Source: a virus
Virus record (IMG/VR): IMGVR_UViG_3300047666_000603
Coordinates: 1-64,000 of that record
Strand: one strand, 5' to 3'
DNA: 64,000 bases
Part shown: positions 8,017 through 14,454 of the stretch, piece by piece
Layout of the letters: the number at the start of each line of letters is the position of its first letter
How positions within the stretch are numbered: the stretch's first letter is position 1
The notes under the pieces: model-generated
The model's database searches: none
Seen by the model: only the letters and a program-made list of their open reading frames with translations
What the model was told of the DNA's origin: nothing
Translations under genes and position numbers: made by a program

Positions 8017-8243
8017 AGATTTTCTTTATGTGCCTTTGGCTTGTGATAGATGTTCTTTATATCTTCGTATTTGTAAAGATGAAGGGCTTGGGTGTATTCA
8101 AATGTTTCTCTCTGATCGTCAGACATTTGTGTGTATACACTCTCTCTTCTTATGTTTAAGGCTTTCGCGGCAGAAGAAACACTACTCCCGTCATTCATCA
8201 TTTCAATGAGCCTTTTAAAATCATCATCACTAATTGCTGCCAT
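8013..8243 (-). CDS. Small helix-turn-helix-like protein
   Basis: 76 aa from MAAISDDDFKRLI. DGSSVSSAAKALNIRRESVY (about 21-40) fits a helix-turn-helix of the kind found in small terminase subunits and resolvase-like DNA binders. The start at 8241-8243 is chosen because TAATG joins it to the upstream 46-aa gene; the longer open frame runs over that gene. It could be a regulator or a TerS, but TerS near TerL is more usual, so a regulator is favoured. Confidence 0.6.
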   Translation of the reverse strand: MAAISDDDFKRLIEMMNDGSSVSSAAKALNIRRESVYTQMSDDQRETFEYTQALHLYKYEDIKNIYHKPKAHKENL

Positions 8244-8383
8244 TATTTCTTCTTTAGTTTGTCTAATGGGAAAGCAAATTTGCTGCCCATACAAAACACA
8301 ATTGCTGTGTTCTCTTTCTCGTTTATTTCTACAATGCGGCCTTCTGCGGGTGGATACACTCTCTCCCAATCAAGCACCACCAT
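8243..8383 (-). CDS. Hypothetical small beta protein, 46 aa
   Basis: Starts MVVLDWERVYPPAEGRIVEI and ends FPLDKLKKK. The beta pattern (GRIVEIN, ENTAIVFCMG, KFAFPL) suggests a small barrel. A GTG five codons upstream, overlapping the previous stop, is an alternative start. The stop and the next start share one base (TAATG). Confidence 0.6.
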   Translation of the reverse strand: MVVLDWERVYPPAEGRIVEINEKENTAIVFCMGSKFAFPLDKLKKK

Positions 8384-8390
8384 CTCTCCC

Positions 8391-8603
8391 TTATTCACCC
8401 TTCTTTGGTGTTATAGCTAATTCGTCCAACACTTCTTTCACACGTCGAGAAAAGTTCTCGTTGAGGTTTTTAATGGCGAGGCGGTTAAAGTCTATTTTAT
8501 TAAACATTTTCTCAATGTCCTTTCGGTTGTCTAAAGCCTTCACTAACGATCCCGTTGATATAACCAATGCGGCTAGTGATATAATAAATGTAAATGCTAT
8601 CAT
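8391..8603 (-). CDS. Small protein with N-terminal TM anchor
   Basis: 70 aa. Residues 3-22 (AFTFIISLAALVISTGSL) form one membrane helix, followed by a charged helical tail. Similar in shape to phage coiled-coil membrane proteins. Function unknown. Confidence 0.55.
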   Translation of the reverse strand: MIAFTFIISLAALVISTGSLVKALDNRKDIEKMFNKIDFNRLAIKNLNENFSRRVKEVLDELAITPKKGE

Positions 8604-8613
8604 TTGTTTTTAA

Positions 8614-9009
8614 TTAGTTTGCTAGAAAATATTCAATAATGTAAAGACGAGGAGCCACTGTTATTTTAATGAAACCCTCTAAGTCTATAAAAAACATAAT
8701 TACCCCTATTATAAAAGAAAATCCGCTTAAAATATAAAGCGGAACACCTAGCTCATCGCTAATTTCTTTCCCTAAGAAATTAATAGTGTAATTATCTCTA
8801 GTTTCTCTTTTTGCTACCGATCTCATAATCAAAGGTAATCCAAACATAAGAAGTAAGGAGATGAAACATCCTAATACGTGTAAAACTGTATGCCACGTAT
8901 AAAATTCCTGCAATAAAATAGGGGCTTGATCTACAACAAATTCTCCTGTTGCTTCTGCTGCGGCCATTGCTTTTTCAATAATGGGCTTTAATTGTTCTTC
9001 GATTGTCAT
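8614..9009 (-). CDS. Membrane protein, two to three TM segments
   Basis: 131 aa. A helical N-terminus (IEKAMAAAEATGEF) is followed by TM stretches VLGCFISLLLMFGLPLIM and LYILSGFSFIIGVIMFFI; a C-terminal hydrophobic strand ends ALN-like. Holin-like topology, but it lies in the early operon, so host-membrane interference is equally possible. Confidence 0.6.
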   Translation of the reverse strand: MTIEEQLKPIIEKAMAAAEATGEFVVDQAPILLQEFYTWHTVLHVLGCFISLLLMFGLPLIMRSVAKRETRDNYTINFLGKEISDELGVPLYILSGFSFIIGVIMFFIDLEGFIKITVAPRLYIIEYFLAN

Positions 9010-9034
9010 CTGTTTTTATTTTGTTTTTGCTAAG

Positions 9035-9262
9035 TTAATCATTCTTATCAACACTGGCAAGGATTTTATTTAATTCTGTCTCTAAATGCCAAACTTTCAC
9101 CGTCGGGTCTGAATACAATATAGAGAGTGCTTTGTCTTTTGCGGAAGCTTCGTTTGTCGTCACTTGCTTGGAAATGAGGGCCGAAGCCAATGTTCCTCCG
9201 TTGCGGTAGTGATAGGCGTAGCGAAATCCTCGCTTGAGCCAATTATTTATCTCCTGTTCCAT
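9035..9262 (-). CDS. Hypothetical protein, 75 aa
   Basis: Starts MEQEINNWLKRGFRYAYHYR. Overlaps the upstream membrane-protein gene by 20 nt. Contains a helical C-terminus (VWHLETELNKILASVDKND). No motif recognised. Confidence 0.55.
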   Translation of the reverse strand: MEQEINNWLKRGFRYAYHYRNGGTLASALISKQVTTNEASAKDKALSILYSDPTVKVWHLETELNKILASVDKND

Positions 9263-9464
9263 TTTCTTCTTCTTTTCTCATGGCTTTTTCCGCAACCTCA
9301 TTAAAAATATACGACACCACTATTAATATAAGAGATGTTCCCGTACATTTAGCATAAAACAATGGGTCACCCCATATCATCGCTATTACAAACCCAATAA
9401 AAGCAAATACGGAAACTATCATAACTATTCCTGTTACGAAAAACACTGTTTTATACGTTTTCAT
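9243..9464 (-). CDS. Small membrane protein, two TM segments
   Basis: 73 aa with TM helices at about 7-30 (VFFVTGIVMIVSVFAFIGFV) and 40-56 (GTSLILIVVSYIFNEVA), then a short charged tail rich in Glu and Lys. Function unknown. Confidence 0.6.
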   Translation of the reverse strand: MKTYKTVFFVTGIVMIVSVFAFIGFVIAMIWGDPLFYAKCTGTSLILIVVSYIFNEVAEKAMRKEEENGTGDK

Positions 9465-9705
9465 TTTCTTCTTCTCTTATTGTTAAAAACCCTTTTCCTT
9501 CTAGCTCACCAAAACACATTGATACGTTCATACTTCCGTGTGTTTCGTTTAAAACTCTCGTTAAGTCTTCTAGTTCTATTTCCCCATCAGGAATCATCAC
9601 GGTTAGTATTACGTACATTCCCAATGATGAAAGGGTGAGGTTGTTTAATGCGTCTAGCGGGATGGAGACGGTTAGCTCTGTATTCTCTGTCTTTATTTCG
9701 CTCAT
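9451..9705 (-). CDS. Hypothetical protein, possible winged-helix
   Basis: 84 aa. The sequence LTRVLNETHGSMNVSMCFGE followed by LEGKGFLTIREEE has the helix-helix-wing pattern of small winged-helix proteins (the GFLTI strand as the wing). This is a shape-based guess. One-base stop/start overlap with the upstream gene. Confidence 0.5.
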   Translation of the reverse strand: MSEIKTENTELTVSIPLDALNNLTLSSLGMYVILTVMIPDGEIELEDLTRVLNETHGSMNVSMCFGELEGKGFLTIREEENENV

Positions 9706-9929
9706 TACTCTTCTCTTAGTTGTTTTATTGCTTCTTTTATGTGTTTTGGGAGGTGGCCGAGTAGGTGCATTTCCGCCACTACATTATCACCATCACCGCA
9801 CTCATCAACTCTTTCAATCCAATACGGGAGGAAATAGGCTTGCTTAAACTCACCATCCACCTCAAAAGTGACAATACTACCCGCTTGCTCAAACATATCA
9901 AACTGATCTTTTTTTAGCTGTAGCTTCAT
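9705..9929 (-). CDS. Hypothetical protein, 74 aa
   Basis: Starts MKLQLKKDQFDMFEQAGSIV; mixed alpha/beta, acidic centre (ERVDECGDGDNVV) and a helical end (KHIKEAIKQLREE). No family recognised. Part of the minus-strand early operon. Confidence 0.55.
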   Translation of the reverse strand: MKLQLKKDQFDMFEQAGSIVTFEVDGEFKQAYFLPYWIERVDECGDGDNVVAEMHLLGHLPKHIKEAIKQLREE

Positions 9930-9933
9930 CTAT

Positions 9934-10167
9934 CTAGTATTTTCCTGAGTTAAGGTGTCCTTTGTAGATGTTTATTGCGCCACTAGTACTGTATGCCGCA
10001 AACATATCACCATCCATGTCACACTTACCTAGAAAAACTATTTTATTAAGTGCATTGGGAGTATCACCAGTTTCACACCATCCCTCAGTGGTGCTTTGAT
10101 AATGCGTAAACTCTAATGGCTTTTCAGATTCCTGAACTACTTCTCCGATTCTAATTACTTCTCTCAT
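9934..10167 (-). CDS. Hypothetical protein, 77 aa
   Basis: Starts MREVIRIGEVVQESEKPLEF. Mostly beta, with repeated Gly and Asp turns (GKCDMDGDMFAAYS). No motif recognised. Preceded by 59 bp holding two direct repeats. Confidence 0.55.
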   Translation of the reverse strand: MREVIRIGEVVQESEKPLEFTHYQSTTEGWCETGDTPNALNKIVFLGKCDMDGDMFAAYSTSGAINIYKGHLNSGKY

Positions 10168-10179
10168 TTGTTTTTTTAT

Positions 10180-10227
10180 TATCGGCCACAGAGCCTATAT
10201 TACTTAATATCGGCCCTAGAGCCTATT
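10180..10227. repeat. Two 19-bp direct repeats
   Basis: TATCGGCCACAGAGCCTAT at 10180-10198 and TATCGGCCCTAGAGCCTAT at 10209-10227 differ at three adjacent central positions. They fill the only sizeable gap in the left operon and could be a duplicated binding site or a small duplication scar. Confidence 0.7.
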
Positions 10228-10496
10228 TATTTTAATTTAGAGCCACTTTCTCTCACGAGTGAGGTGATTGTATTCCTCATTGTCTTTAACTCGTCTAGGA
10301 GCGTCTGAATGTCGTTTCCATAATCCGCCGCCTTATTCGTATAAGCAATCAAAGCGGTTTCTAGGGATGGGTAATAATATTCCACCTTTGTAATTACAGG
10401 CTTTCCCGTGTCAGGATTTATTTCCCCCTCTTCATAGAATTTAAGAATGACATTGTAGCTGTCTCTTTCTATTGTGTAGTTGCTGTCGATTTTCAT
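10227..10496 (-). CDS. Hypothetical protein, DUF5405-like
   Basis: 89 aa. A beta N-terminus (YNVILKFYEEGEINPDTGKP) followed by VEYYYPSLETALIAYTNKAA and a helical C-terminus resembles the small phage family in which a measured response strand precedes a helix (DUF5405-like). Similarity is from pattern only. ATGA overlap with the YopX-like gene upstream. Confidence 0.5.
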   Translation of the reverse strand: MKIDSNYTIERDSYNVILKFYEEGEINPDTGKPVITKVEYYYPSLETALIAYTNKAADYGNDIQTLLDELKTMRNTITSLVRESGSKLK

Positions 10497-10912
10497 TTAT
10501 TGTTTATTAGTTCATGTATATTCCCCATCACTTCACATTTATTCGCATCGTCCTCGATTGGGTGGCCTCTGTATTTTATCCCTTCTTCTGGCGCGAACCG
10601 AAAGCATCCGTCTTTAAAGTATATGTTTCTTTCTTCTCCCGCCATCCAGCCATATTTCTGCCAATTATCAGGAATACTCACCACATCACCTTCATATATT
10701 TCATTCCCATTCTTGTCGTGTAAACCCGTATATTGGCCGACTGTTTTTTTTGAAACCCTGCATATGTGGTCAAAAGAATACTCATTAGCATTTGTGGGGA
10801 ATATAAATGCTAAATCTTTATTTGGGGAGTCTATACCATCAGTGATTAAGTCTCCATATTCCCATTTCTTTAATACGGGGGATAGTCCACGAAATTTTAT
10901 TTCTCTACTCAT
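10493..10912 (-). CDS. YopX-family protein
   Basis: 139 aa. Begins MSREIKFRGLSPVLKKW and contains VGQYTGLHDKNGNEIYEGDV and a C-terminal CEVMGNIHELINNK, the defining pieces of the YopX fold widespread in phages of Firmicutes and Bacteroidota. Biochemical role unknown. It is the first gene of the left operon, its start 24 nt from the -7 element of the early promoter. Confidence 0.88.
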   Translation of the reverse strand: MSREIKFRGLSPVLKKWEYGDLITDGIDSPNKDLAFIFPTNANEYSFDHICRVSKKTVGQYTGLHDKNGNEIYEGDVVSIPDNWQKYGWMAGEERNIYFKDGCFRFAPEEGIKYRGHPIEDDANKCEVMGNIHELINNK

Positions 10913-10927
10913 TACTTATTGTTTTCA

Positions 10928-10962
10928 GCAAATTTAAGGGATTAGATTCATTCTTGCAAGAG
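10928..10962 (-). promoter_or_regulatory. Early promoter of the left operon
   Basis: On the minus strand, TAAATTTGC (10936-10928) matches the Bacteroidota -7 element TAnnTTTG. A TTG-containing stretch (TCTCTTGC) lies about 19-20 bp upstream as the -33 element. The YopX start is 24 nt downstream. The -33 box differs from the late-promoter box, so host sigma factor is the likely reader. Confidence 0.6.
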
Positions 10963-11230
10963 AAAACAGAGAATTAATTCCTTATTCTTATTTAGACTAA
11001 ATAAAAATAGCCCCATAATTGAACTTTAATTTTCCCATAAACTTAGATGTGGCGGCGGAGGCGATAGCCGACGGTGGCGCAGAGAAGTTTATTATTACGT
11101 AGCTTGTAACACTTGCTATTCCCGCACTGTGTATAACAAGCACTAATTATGTTAAAAAGTTTTTGTATATTTAACATACTATGTCAGGAATGTTGGCTAA
11201 CTTTGCAGAGTGTATCTTTTCTACCGCTAA
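10937..11230. other. Divergent intergenic region, possible origin or control region
   Basis: No credible gene. An 8-bp inverted repeat ATAAACTT (11037-11044) / AAGTTTAT (11085-11092) encloses a G+C-rich core with GGCGATAGCC that contrasts with the A+T-rich surroundings. A second imperfect palindrome lies at 11103-11140 (CTTGT/ACAAG, then ACAC/GTGT). TAACTTTGC near 11193 is a plus-strand -7 candidate. The location between divergent transcription units fits a regulatory or replication-start region; function is inference. Confidence 0.45.
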
Positions 11231-11295
11231 ACCCAACGTTAATTAGTGTGTATTTCTAACGCAAATCCACTAACGTTTTTTTTGTTGTGTTGGGT
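11231..11295. repeat. attC-like imperfect palindrome N
   Basis: ACCCAAC (11231-11237) and GTTGGGT (11289-11295) are perfect inverses of each other and match the integron core sites RYYYAAC and GTTRRRY exactly. Inside, TTAGTG (11243-11248) pairs with CACTAA (11268-11273). The arrangement outer box / unpaired spacer / inner box / loop is that of attC sites, although the 3' spacer (15 nt) is long. Confidence 0.55.
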
Positions 11296-11426
11296 GTTAC
11301 CCAGTGTGTGAGAATAAGTTGGCAATACAGGATGCTTGCGCCCCACCCCCTCGTTTATTTATTTTCAATGTAGTGTTGGTTCTTCCAAATATATTTACGT
11401 ATATTTACGGAAACAAAACAGTAGCA

Positions 11427-12038
11427 ATGAAAAAAGTAACAAAGAAATTACAGCAGTTTATTGATTCAATTTCAACCATTGGAGACAGTACTATACCTGA
11501 TGATGATGGTAAGATTTACTATTCTAAAGTGGACGGCTCCTATTTAACAAGAGTTGGTATGGAAAACGATTTAAACTACCTATTGAAATTAGGAGTAAGT
11601 GAGCAAATACAGAGCGGGTATGGGGAGCCATCCACCGCTTGTATTGGATTTAACCCAACAGAGCAAAAATGGTACGGGTGGAGTCATAGAGCAATATATG
11701 GGTTTGGCGTTGGTAGTGAATGTAAAAAAGGATCGTGCGGATATTCCGCAAGCAATAAAAAAGATTTTGCAGAAGAAAATTTAAGGTGGTATTGCGACAC
11801 AGACATGGATGAAACGTATAAAGTAGACATTTCTGCAAAAGAGGCAATACAAGAAGGTAAGTTAGGTGTTAAAGTTGAATATACATATAACAATAAAGTG
11901 CCAAACGAATCTATGAGAAGCACCACTCATTTTGTTTTTGAGCCGTATCCAAAGAAATGGGGGAAAGGAGAATGGACTGCAAACTCACTTAATGAAGCAA
12001 GAGAAATGGCTGTAGATTTCGCTAAAGGAGTTTCCTAA
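11427..12038 (+). CDS. Hypothetical cassette-borne protein, 203 aa
   Basis: Start ATG 11427 (MKKVTKKLQQFIDSIS) is chosen because TATATTTAC, a -7-like element, lies at 11400-11408, 27 nt upstream, the usual distance here. No domain recognised; it is mixed alpha/beta with a Cys/Gly patch (SECKKGSCGYSAS) and ends EAREMAVDFAKGVS. The same frame stays open after the TAA for 36 more codons (to 12149), see findings. It lies between attC-like palindromes N and F, so it is probably an accessory cargo gene. Confidence 0.65.
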   Translation: MKKVTKKLQQFIDSISTIGDSTIPDDDGKIYYSKVDGSYLTRVGMENDLNYLLKLGVSEQIQSGYGEPSTACIGFNPTEQKWYGWSHRAIYGFGVGSECKKGSCGYSASNKKDFAEENLRWYCDTDMDETYKVDISAKEAIQEGKLGVKVEYTYNNKVPNESMRSTTHFVFEPYPKKWGKGEWTANSLNEAREMAVDFAKGVS

Positions 12039-12152
12039 CCCCCGCCAAAAATAAACAACAATAGTAATGATATAAAGACACCATTAAGCGCAAAAGAAGC
12101 TGAACATCTATTGACTCAATTTCACGTGCAAAAGCCATTAGGTGATTAATTT

Positions 12153-12216
12153 CCCCCAACACCAATAAAAGTCTTCCTATTAGGATTGTACAAAGGGAGT
12201 ACTTATATTGTGGGGG
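12153..12216. repeat. attC-like imperfect palindrome F
   Basis: CCCCCA (12153-12158) pairs with TGGGGG (12211-12216). After a 4-nt bulge CAATA (12163-12167) pairs with TATTG (12206-12210), then AAGT with ACTT and CTTCC with GGGAG, leaving a loop of about 17 nt and a few extrahelical bases. It lies directly after the extended frame of the preceding gene and begins with the same CAACACCAA found in palindromes A-D. Confidence 0.55.
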
Positions 12217-12223
12217 TTAGTTT

Positions 12224-12251
12224 GTCCAGTTTTTTAACTAATAAACTGGAC
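12224..12251. repeat. 9-bp inverted repeat upstream of cassette gene
   Basis: GTCCAGTTT (12224-12232) and AAACTGGAC (12243-12251) form a perfect 9-bp hairpin with a 10-nt loop. It has no T-run of terminator length. It may be an operator or leader hairpin for the gene starting at 12273. Confidence 0.5.
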
Positions 12252-12272
12252 TTTAACATAACATAAATAACT

Positions 12273-12494
12273 ATGAAAGAACAAGATACAAAGAACAACG
12301 TACTGGACAAATTACCCATAGGTGAGGCTGTAGAACGGTCTTCTTTTTGGTTTAATCAGTTAGGTGATTTTGAAAAATGGCTTAAATACTGCAAAATGAT
12401 TGGTGTAAACACAAGGGAATCTTACAGAACAAATTTTAATCAATATGAAATACTAGATTTATATGAATACCATAAAGCAATAAATAATCTATAA
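12273..12494 (+). CDS. Hypothetical cassette-borne protein, 73 aa
   Basis: Starts MKEQDTKNNVLDKLPIGEAV. Contains FWFNQLGDFEKWLKYCKMIG and ends EILDLYEYHKAINNL; helical, soluble, unknown family. The stop TAA is embedded in TATAACACC, the 5' end of degenerate palindrome E, as cassette stops often overlap attC. Confidence 0.6.
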   Translation: MKEQDTKNNVLDKLPIGEAVERSSFWFNQLGDFEKWLKYCKMIGVNTRESYRTNFNQYEILDLYEYHKAINNL

Positions 12495-12527
12495 CACCAA
12501 CAGAAGTCCTTTCCCTTAACGTGGCAT
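12488..12527. repeat. Degenerate member (E) of the AACACCAAG palindrome family
   Basis: AACACCAACAGAAGTCC ... GTGGCATT aligns with palindromes A and D (AACACCAAGAGAAGTGCC ... ATGGCATTT) but the arms no longer pair well and the CTGTT end is missing. Probably a decayed copy. Downstream, AATGTA / TACATT (about 12536-12582) forms another weak inverted repeat. Confidence 0.4.
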
Positions 12528-12607
12528 TATTAATAAATGTAAATAATTAAGTGCGCAAGTGAATAAAAATATGCGTACATTAACCGATGATAATAAAAAC
12601 GTGAGCA

Positions 12608-12838
12608 ATGAATAAGCCTGAAAATAGTTTAGATGTAGAGGATAAAATAGTTGATATAGTAACAGACCTTTTAAGGGATGATATAACCAAAACAGAAGCA
12701 ATAGATAAGCTATTGATTTTACACAATGTTGTGGGGCGAAGCGAACAGTTAAAGGCTTTTGCTGAACACCTTGATGAAATGCATGGGGGTGAAGAATTTG
12801 CGGTAAATGAAGTTGAACCTTATTTAAAAAGCCTTTAA
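12608..12838 (+). CDS. Hypothetical cassette-borne protein, paralogue of 58729-58953
   Basis: 76 aa, acidic and helical. EQLKAFAEHLDEM with C-terminal VEPYLKSL resembles EQLKDFASHLSNEW and IIDAYLESL of the minus-strand gene at 58729-58953, so the two are probably related. Function unknown. It is followed immediately by imperfect palindrome I. Confidence 0.6.
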   Translation: MNKPENSLDVEDKIVDIVTDLLRDDITKTEAIDKLLILHNVVGRSEQLKAFAEHLDEMHGGEEFAVNEVEPYLKSL

Positions 12839-12840
12839 TT

Positions 12841-12880
12841 GCCTACAACGCTGAGTGTATGGCACGTTGCCAGCACTAAC
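12841..12880. repeat. Imperfect palindrome I
   Basis: TGGCA (12860-12864) pairs with TGCCA (12868-12872) and AGTG (12854-12857) with CACT (12874-12877) across a 2x1 internal loop. It begins with GCCTACAAC directly after the stop codon, similar to the GCATACAAC that opens palindrome K. No clear GTT core at its 3' end, so it is either decayed or a simple hairpin. Confidence 0.4.
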
Positions 12881-12907
12881 TTAATTAATAACACAAAGAT
12901 TAAAGAT

Positions 12908-13126
12908 ATGGTAAAAGATAATTTAGAAAACGAACAGCAATGTGATATACACATTGTTAGGCATAGTTGCGAGATGATAACCGAAGAGTATGTTTATAAA
13001 AACGACTTTAGATTTCAACGAACACAGAAACACGGTATTTGGTTTGTGACCTACGAAAACCACTTAATAACATTTGGACAATATAGACATGATTTAGAAG
13101 AATGGATTGATAGCAATTATGCCTAA
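12908..13126 (+). CDS. Hypothetical cassette-borne protein, 72 aa
   Basis: Starts MVKDNLENEQQCDIHIVRHS at ATG 12908; the longer frame upstream crosses palindrome I. Beta-rich with aromatic residues (HGIWFVTYENHLITFGQYRH). No family recognised. Its TAA stop lies inside the GCCTAAC core of palindrome H. Confidence 0.6.
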   Translation: MVKDNLENEQQCDIHIVRHSCEMITEEYVYKNDFRFQRTQKHGIWFVTYENHLITFGQYRHDLEEWIDSNYA

Positions 13127-13215
13127 CGGTTTGGCTAAGATTACTAGCCTAAGTAATGAACTAATCAATTAAAAACTAAGCATCATAAGGCTATTAATTT
13201 TAGCCGTTGTTATGG
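13121..13215. repeat. attC-like imperfect palindrome H
   Basis: GCCTAAC (13121-13127) matches RYYYAAC and pairs with GTTATGG (13209-13215) with one extrahelical base. Unpaired spacers GGTTT and GTT follow. GGCTAAGATT (13133-13142) pairs over 10 bp with AATTTTAGCC (13196-13205, one G-T), and TAGCCT (13145-13150) pairs with AGGCTA (13188-13193) around a 37-nt loop. At 95 nt it has the outer box, spacer, inner box and terminal-loop design of an attC site and is the best single example here. Confidence 0.65.
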
Positions 13216-13443
13216 TGCGTTAATTAACTTGAAAATGACAAAAGAAGAAAGGAATTTAGACCCACACAGACCTGCAAGATGCGCTATGTGGCTGTATGCT
13301 GACCAATATACTCAGCAGAAAGGTGGTAGTATGGATTTTTGGGATAAGCTATCTGATAGTGATAAAAACACTTGTAGAAGAATGGTAGAACAAATTTCTT
13401 GCACAAGACCTGAATCTGATGATGAGCGGTAATGCACCATAAC
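13209..13443. mobile_element. Cassette-like unit bounded by perfect 10-bp inverted ends
   Basis: GTTATGGTGC (13209-13218) and GCACCATAAC (13434-13443) are perfect reverse complements and enclose one small gene. In integrons the start of a cassette (GTTRRRY side) and its end (RYYYAAC side) come together as one attC when the cassette is a circle, so this complementarity is what an excisable cassette predicts. A miniature element with terminal inverted repeats is the alternative. Confidence 0.5.
13235..13432 (+). CDS. Hypothetical cassette-borne protein, 65 aa
   Basis: Starts MTKEERNLDPHRPARCAMWL at ATG 13235 (an in-frame TTG two codons earlier is less likely). Contains YTQQKGGSMDFWDKLSDSDK and ends CTRPESDDER. 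Helical, charged, unknown. The leader GGTGCGTT...AACTTGAAAATG resembles the leader of the cassette gene at 34974. Confidence 0.6.
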   Translation: MTKEERNLDPHRPARCAMWLYADQYTQQKGGSMDFWDKLSDSDKNTCRRMVEQISCTRPESDDER

Positions 13444-13489
13444 ACCAAGAGAAGTGCCGTTACTTAATGGCATTTCTCGGCTGTTGGGC
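13438..13489. repeat. attC-like palindrome A (AACACCAAG ... CTGTTG family)
   Basis: A 13-bp stem pairs 13449-13461 with 13466-13478 (two G-T pairs) and has a 4-nt loop. An outer AACA (13441-13444) / TGTT (13482-13485) box is separated from it by a 4x3 internal loop. The 3' end GTTGGGC (13483-13489) fits GTTRRRY exactly. It closes the first cassette-like array just before the RNA-repair genes. Confidence 0.6.
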
Positions 13490-13533
13490 CGAGTTTTAAT
13501 TCGGAATTTCTTTTATTTTCCATTTCCTCTACG

Positions 13534-13542
13534 TATATTTGG
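13534..13542 (+). promoter_or_regulatory. Promoter -7 element for the RNA-repair/primase operon
   Basis: TATATTTGG matches TAnnTTTG and lies 25 nt before the ATG of the RNA ligase. No CAATAACAA box is present at -33 (ATTTCTTTT instead), so this unit is not part of the late promoter class. Confidence 0.5.
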
Positions 13543-13558
13543 CAAAAATCTAAAACTT

Positions 13559-14452
13559 ATGGAGTTCAAAAAGTATATGCATCTTGAGCGTTTTGACGCA
13601 ACAGAGGTGGAAAACATTGAAATAGGAACGTGCTATGTGTTCCCTAAAATAGACGGCACAAACGCTTCTGTTTGGCTTAATGACGCTGCTATTATCGCGG
13701 CGGGAAGTAGAACAAGAACACTTTCATTAGAAAAAGACAATGCGGGGTTTTATGAGTTTGCTAGTCAATGTTCTGAGATAGCTGATTTTTTAGACTCCCA
13801 CCCAACGCTTAGGCTTTACGGTGAATGGCTAGTTCCGCACAGCCTCAAAACATACAGAGAAAACGCTTGGAGAGATTTCTACGTATTTGATGTAATGGAT
13901 GATAGCGGAAGGTATTTACCTTATAATGAATACAAGTTGCTGTTAGATGAGTTTGATTTAAACTACATCCCGCCAATTAAAATCATCAAAAACGGAACAT
14001 ACGATGATTTTGTATTTCAAATGAACAGCAACAATAACTACCTTATTGAAGACGGCAAGGGAATGGGAGAAGGTGTTGTGCTAAAGAACTACTCATTTGT
14101 AAATAAGTACGGAAGAACGACGTGGGCTAAAATAGTAAGTTCTGAATTTAAAGCAAAGCATCACAAAGAAATGGGTGCGCCCGAAGTGGAATATAAGATG
14201 GTGGAGAGTGATATTGTAGATAAATTCGTCACTCAAGCATTATGCGAAAAAGTAAAGGCTAAAATAGAAATGGAGACAGGTGATTGGAAGTCGCAATACA
14301 TCCCCCGACTATTAAACACTGTTTACTACGATTTAGTTAGGGAGGAAATGTGGGAGATAGTAAAGGAATTCAAGAAGCCTAAGATTGATTTTAAAACCCT
14401 TCAACACTTTACAAATAACAAGACAAAAGAACACTTACCTAAAGTATTTTAA
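13559..14452 (+). CDS. RNA ligase, Rnl2-like nucleotidyltransferase
   Basis: 297 aa from ATG 13559 (MEFKKYMHLERFDATE); the upstream open frame runs back over palindrome A and the promoter, so the shorter start is taken. The covalent nucleotidyltransferase motifs are visible in order: I KIDGTN (about 32-37, lysine adenylated), III LYGEWL, IIIa YVFDVMD, IV EGVVLKN and V WAKIV. The N-terminus resembles T4 Rnl2. Such ligases seal nicked RNA, typically tRNA cleaved by host anticodon nucleases. The kinase/phosphatase gene follows after 2 nt. Confidence 0.9.
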   Translation: MEFKKYMHLERFDATEVENIEIGTCYVFPKIDGTNASVWLNDAAIIAAGSRTRTLSLEKDNAGFYEFASQCSEIADFLDSHPTLRLYGEWLVPHSLKTYRENAWRDFYVFDVMDDSGRYLPYNEYKLLLDEFDLNYIPPIKIIKNGTYDDFVFQMNSNNNYLIEDGKGMGEGVVLKNYSFVNKYGRTTWAKIVSSEFKAKHHKEMGAPEVEYKMVESDIVDKFVTQALCEKVKAKIEMETGDWKSQYIPRLLNTVYYDLVREEMWEIVKEFKKPKIDFKTLQHFTNNKTKEHLPKVF

Positions 14453-14454
14453 AA

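Noticed and set aside
8244-8369. N-terminal extension of the HTH-like protein at 8013
   Set aside because: It overlaps a better-formed 46-aa gene and has Arg/Cys-rich shadow-like sequence.
11304-11426. Upstream extension of the first cassette gene
   Set aside because: It covers -7-like elements just upstream and has no coding character; ATG 11427 fits the promoter spacing.
13438-13489. Reading palindromes A-D as Rho-independent terminators
   Set aside because: No T-run follows any of the four, and the conserved ends and internal loop are not terminator features. A role in transcript processing cannot be excluded.
11231-13489. CRISPR array interpretation of the palindromes
   Set aside because: Spacing is irregular, repeats differ in sequence, genes lie between them and no cas genes are present.
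13454-13558. Longer start for the RNA ligase (frame open to 13454)
   Set aside because: It would begin inside palindrome A and contain the -7 promoter element; the ATG at 13559 fits the usual promoter-to-start distance and the Rnl2 N-terminus.
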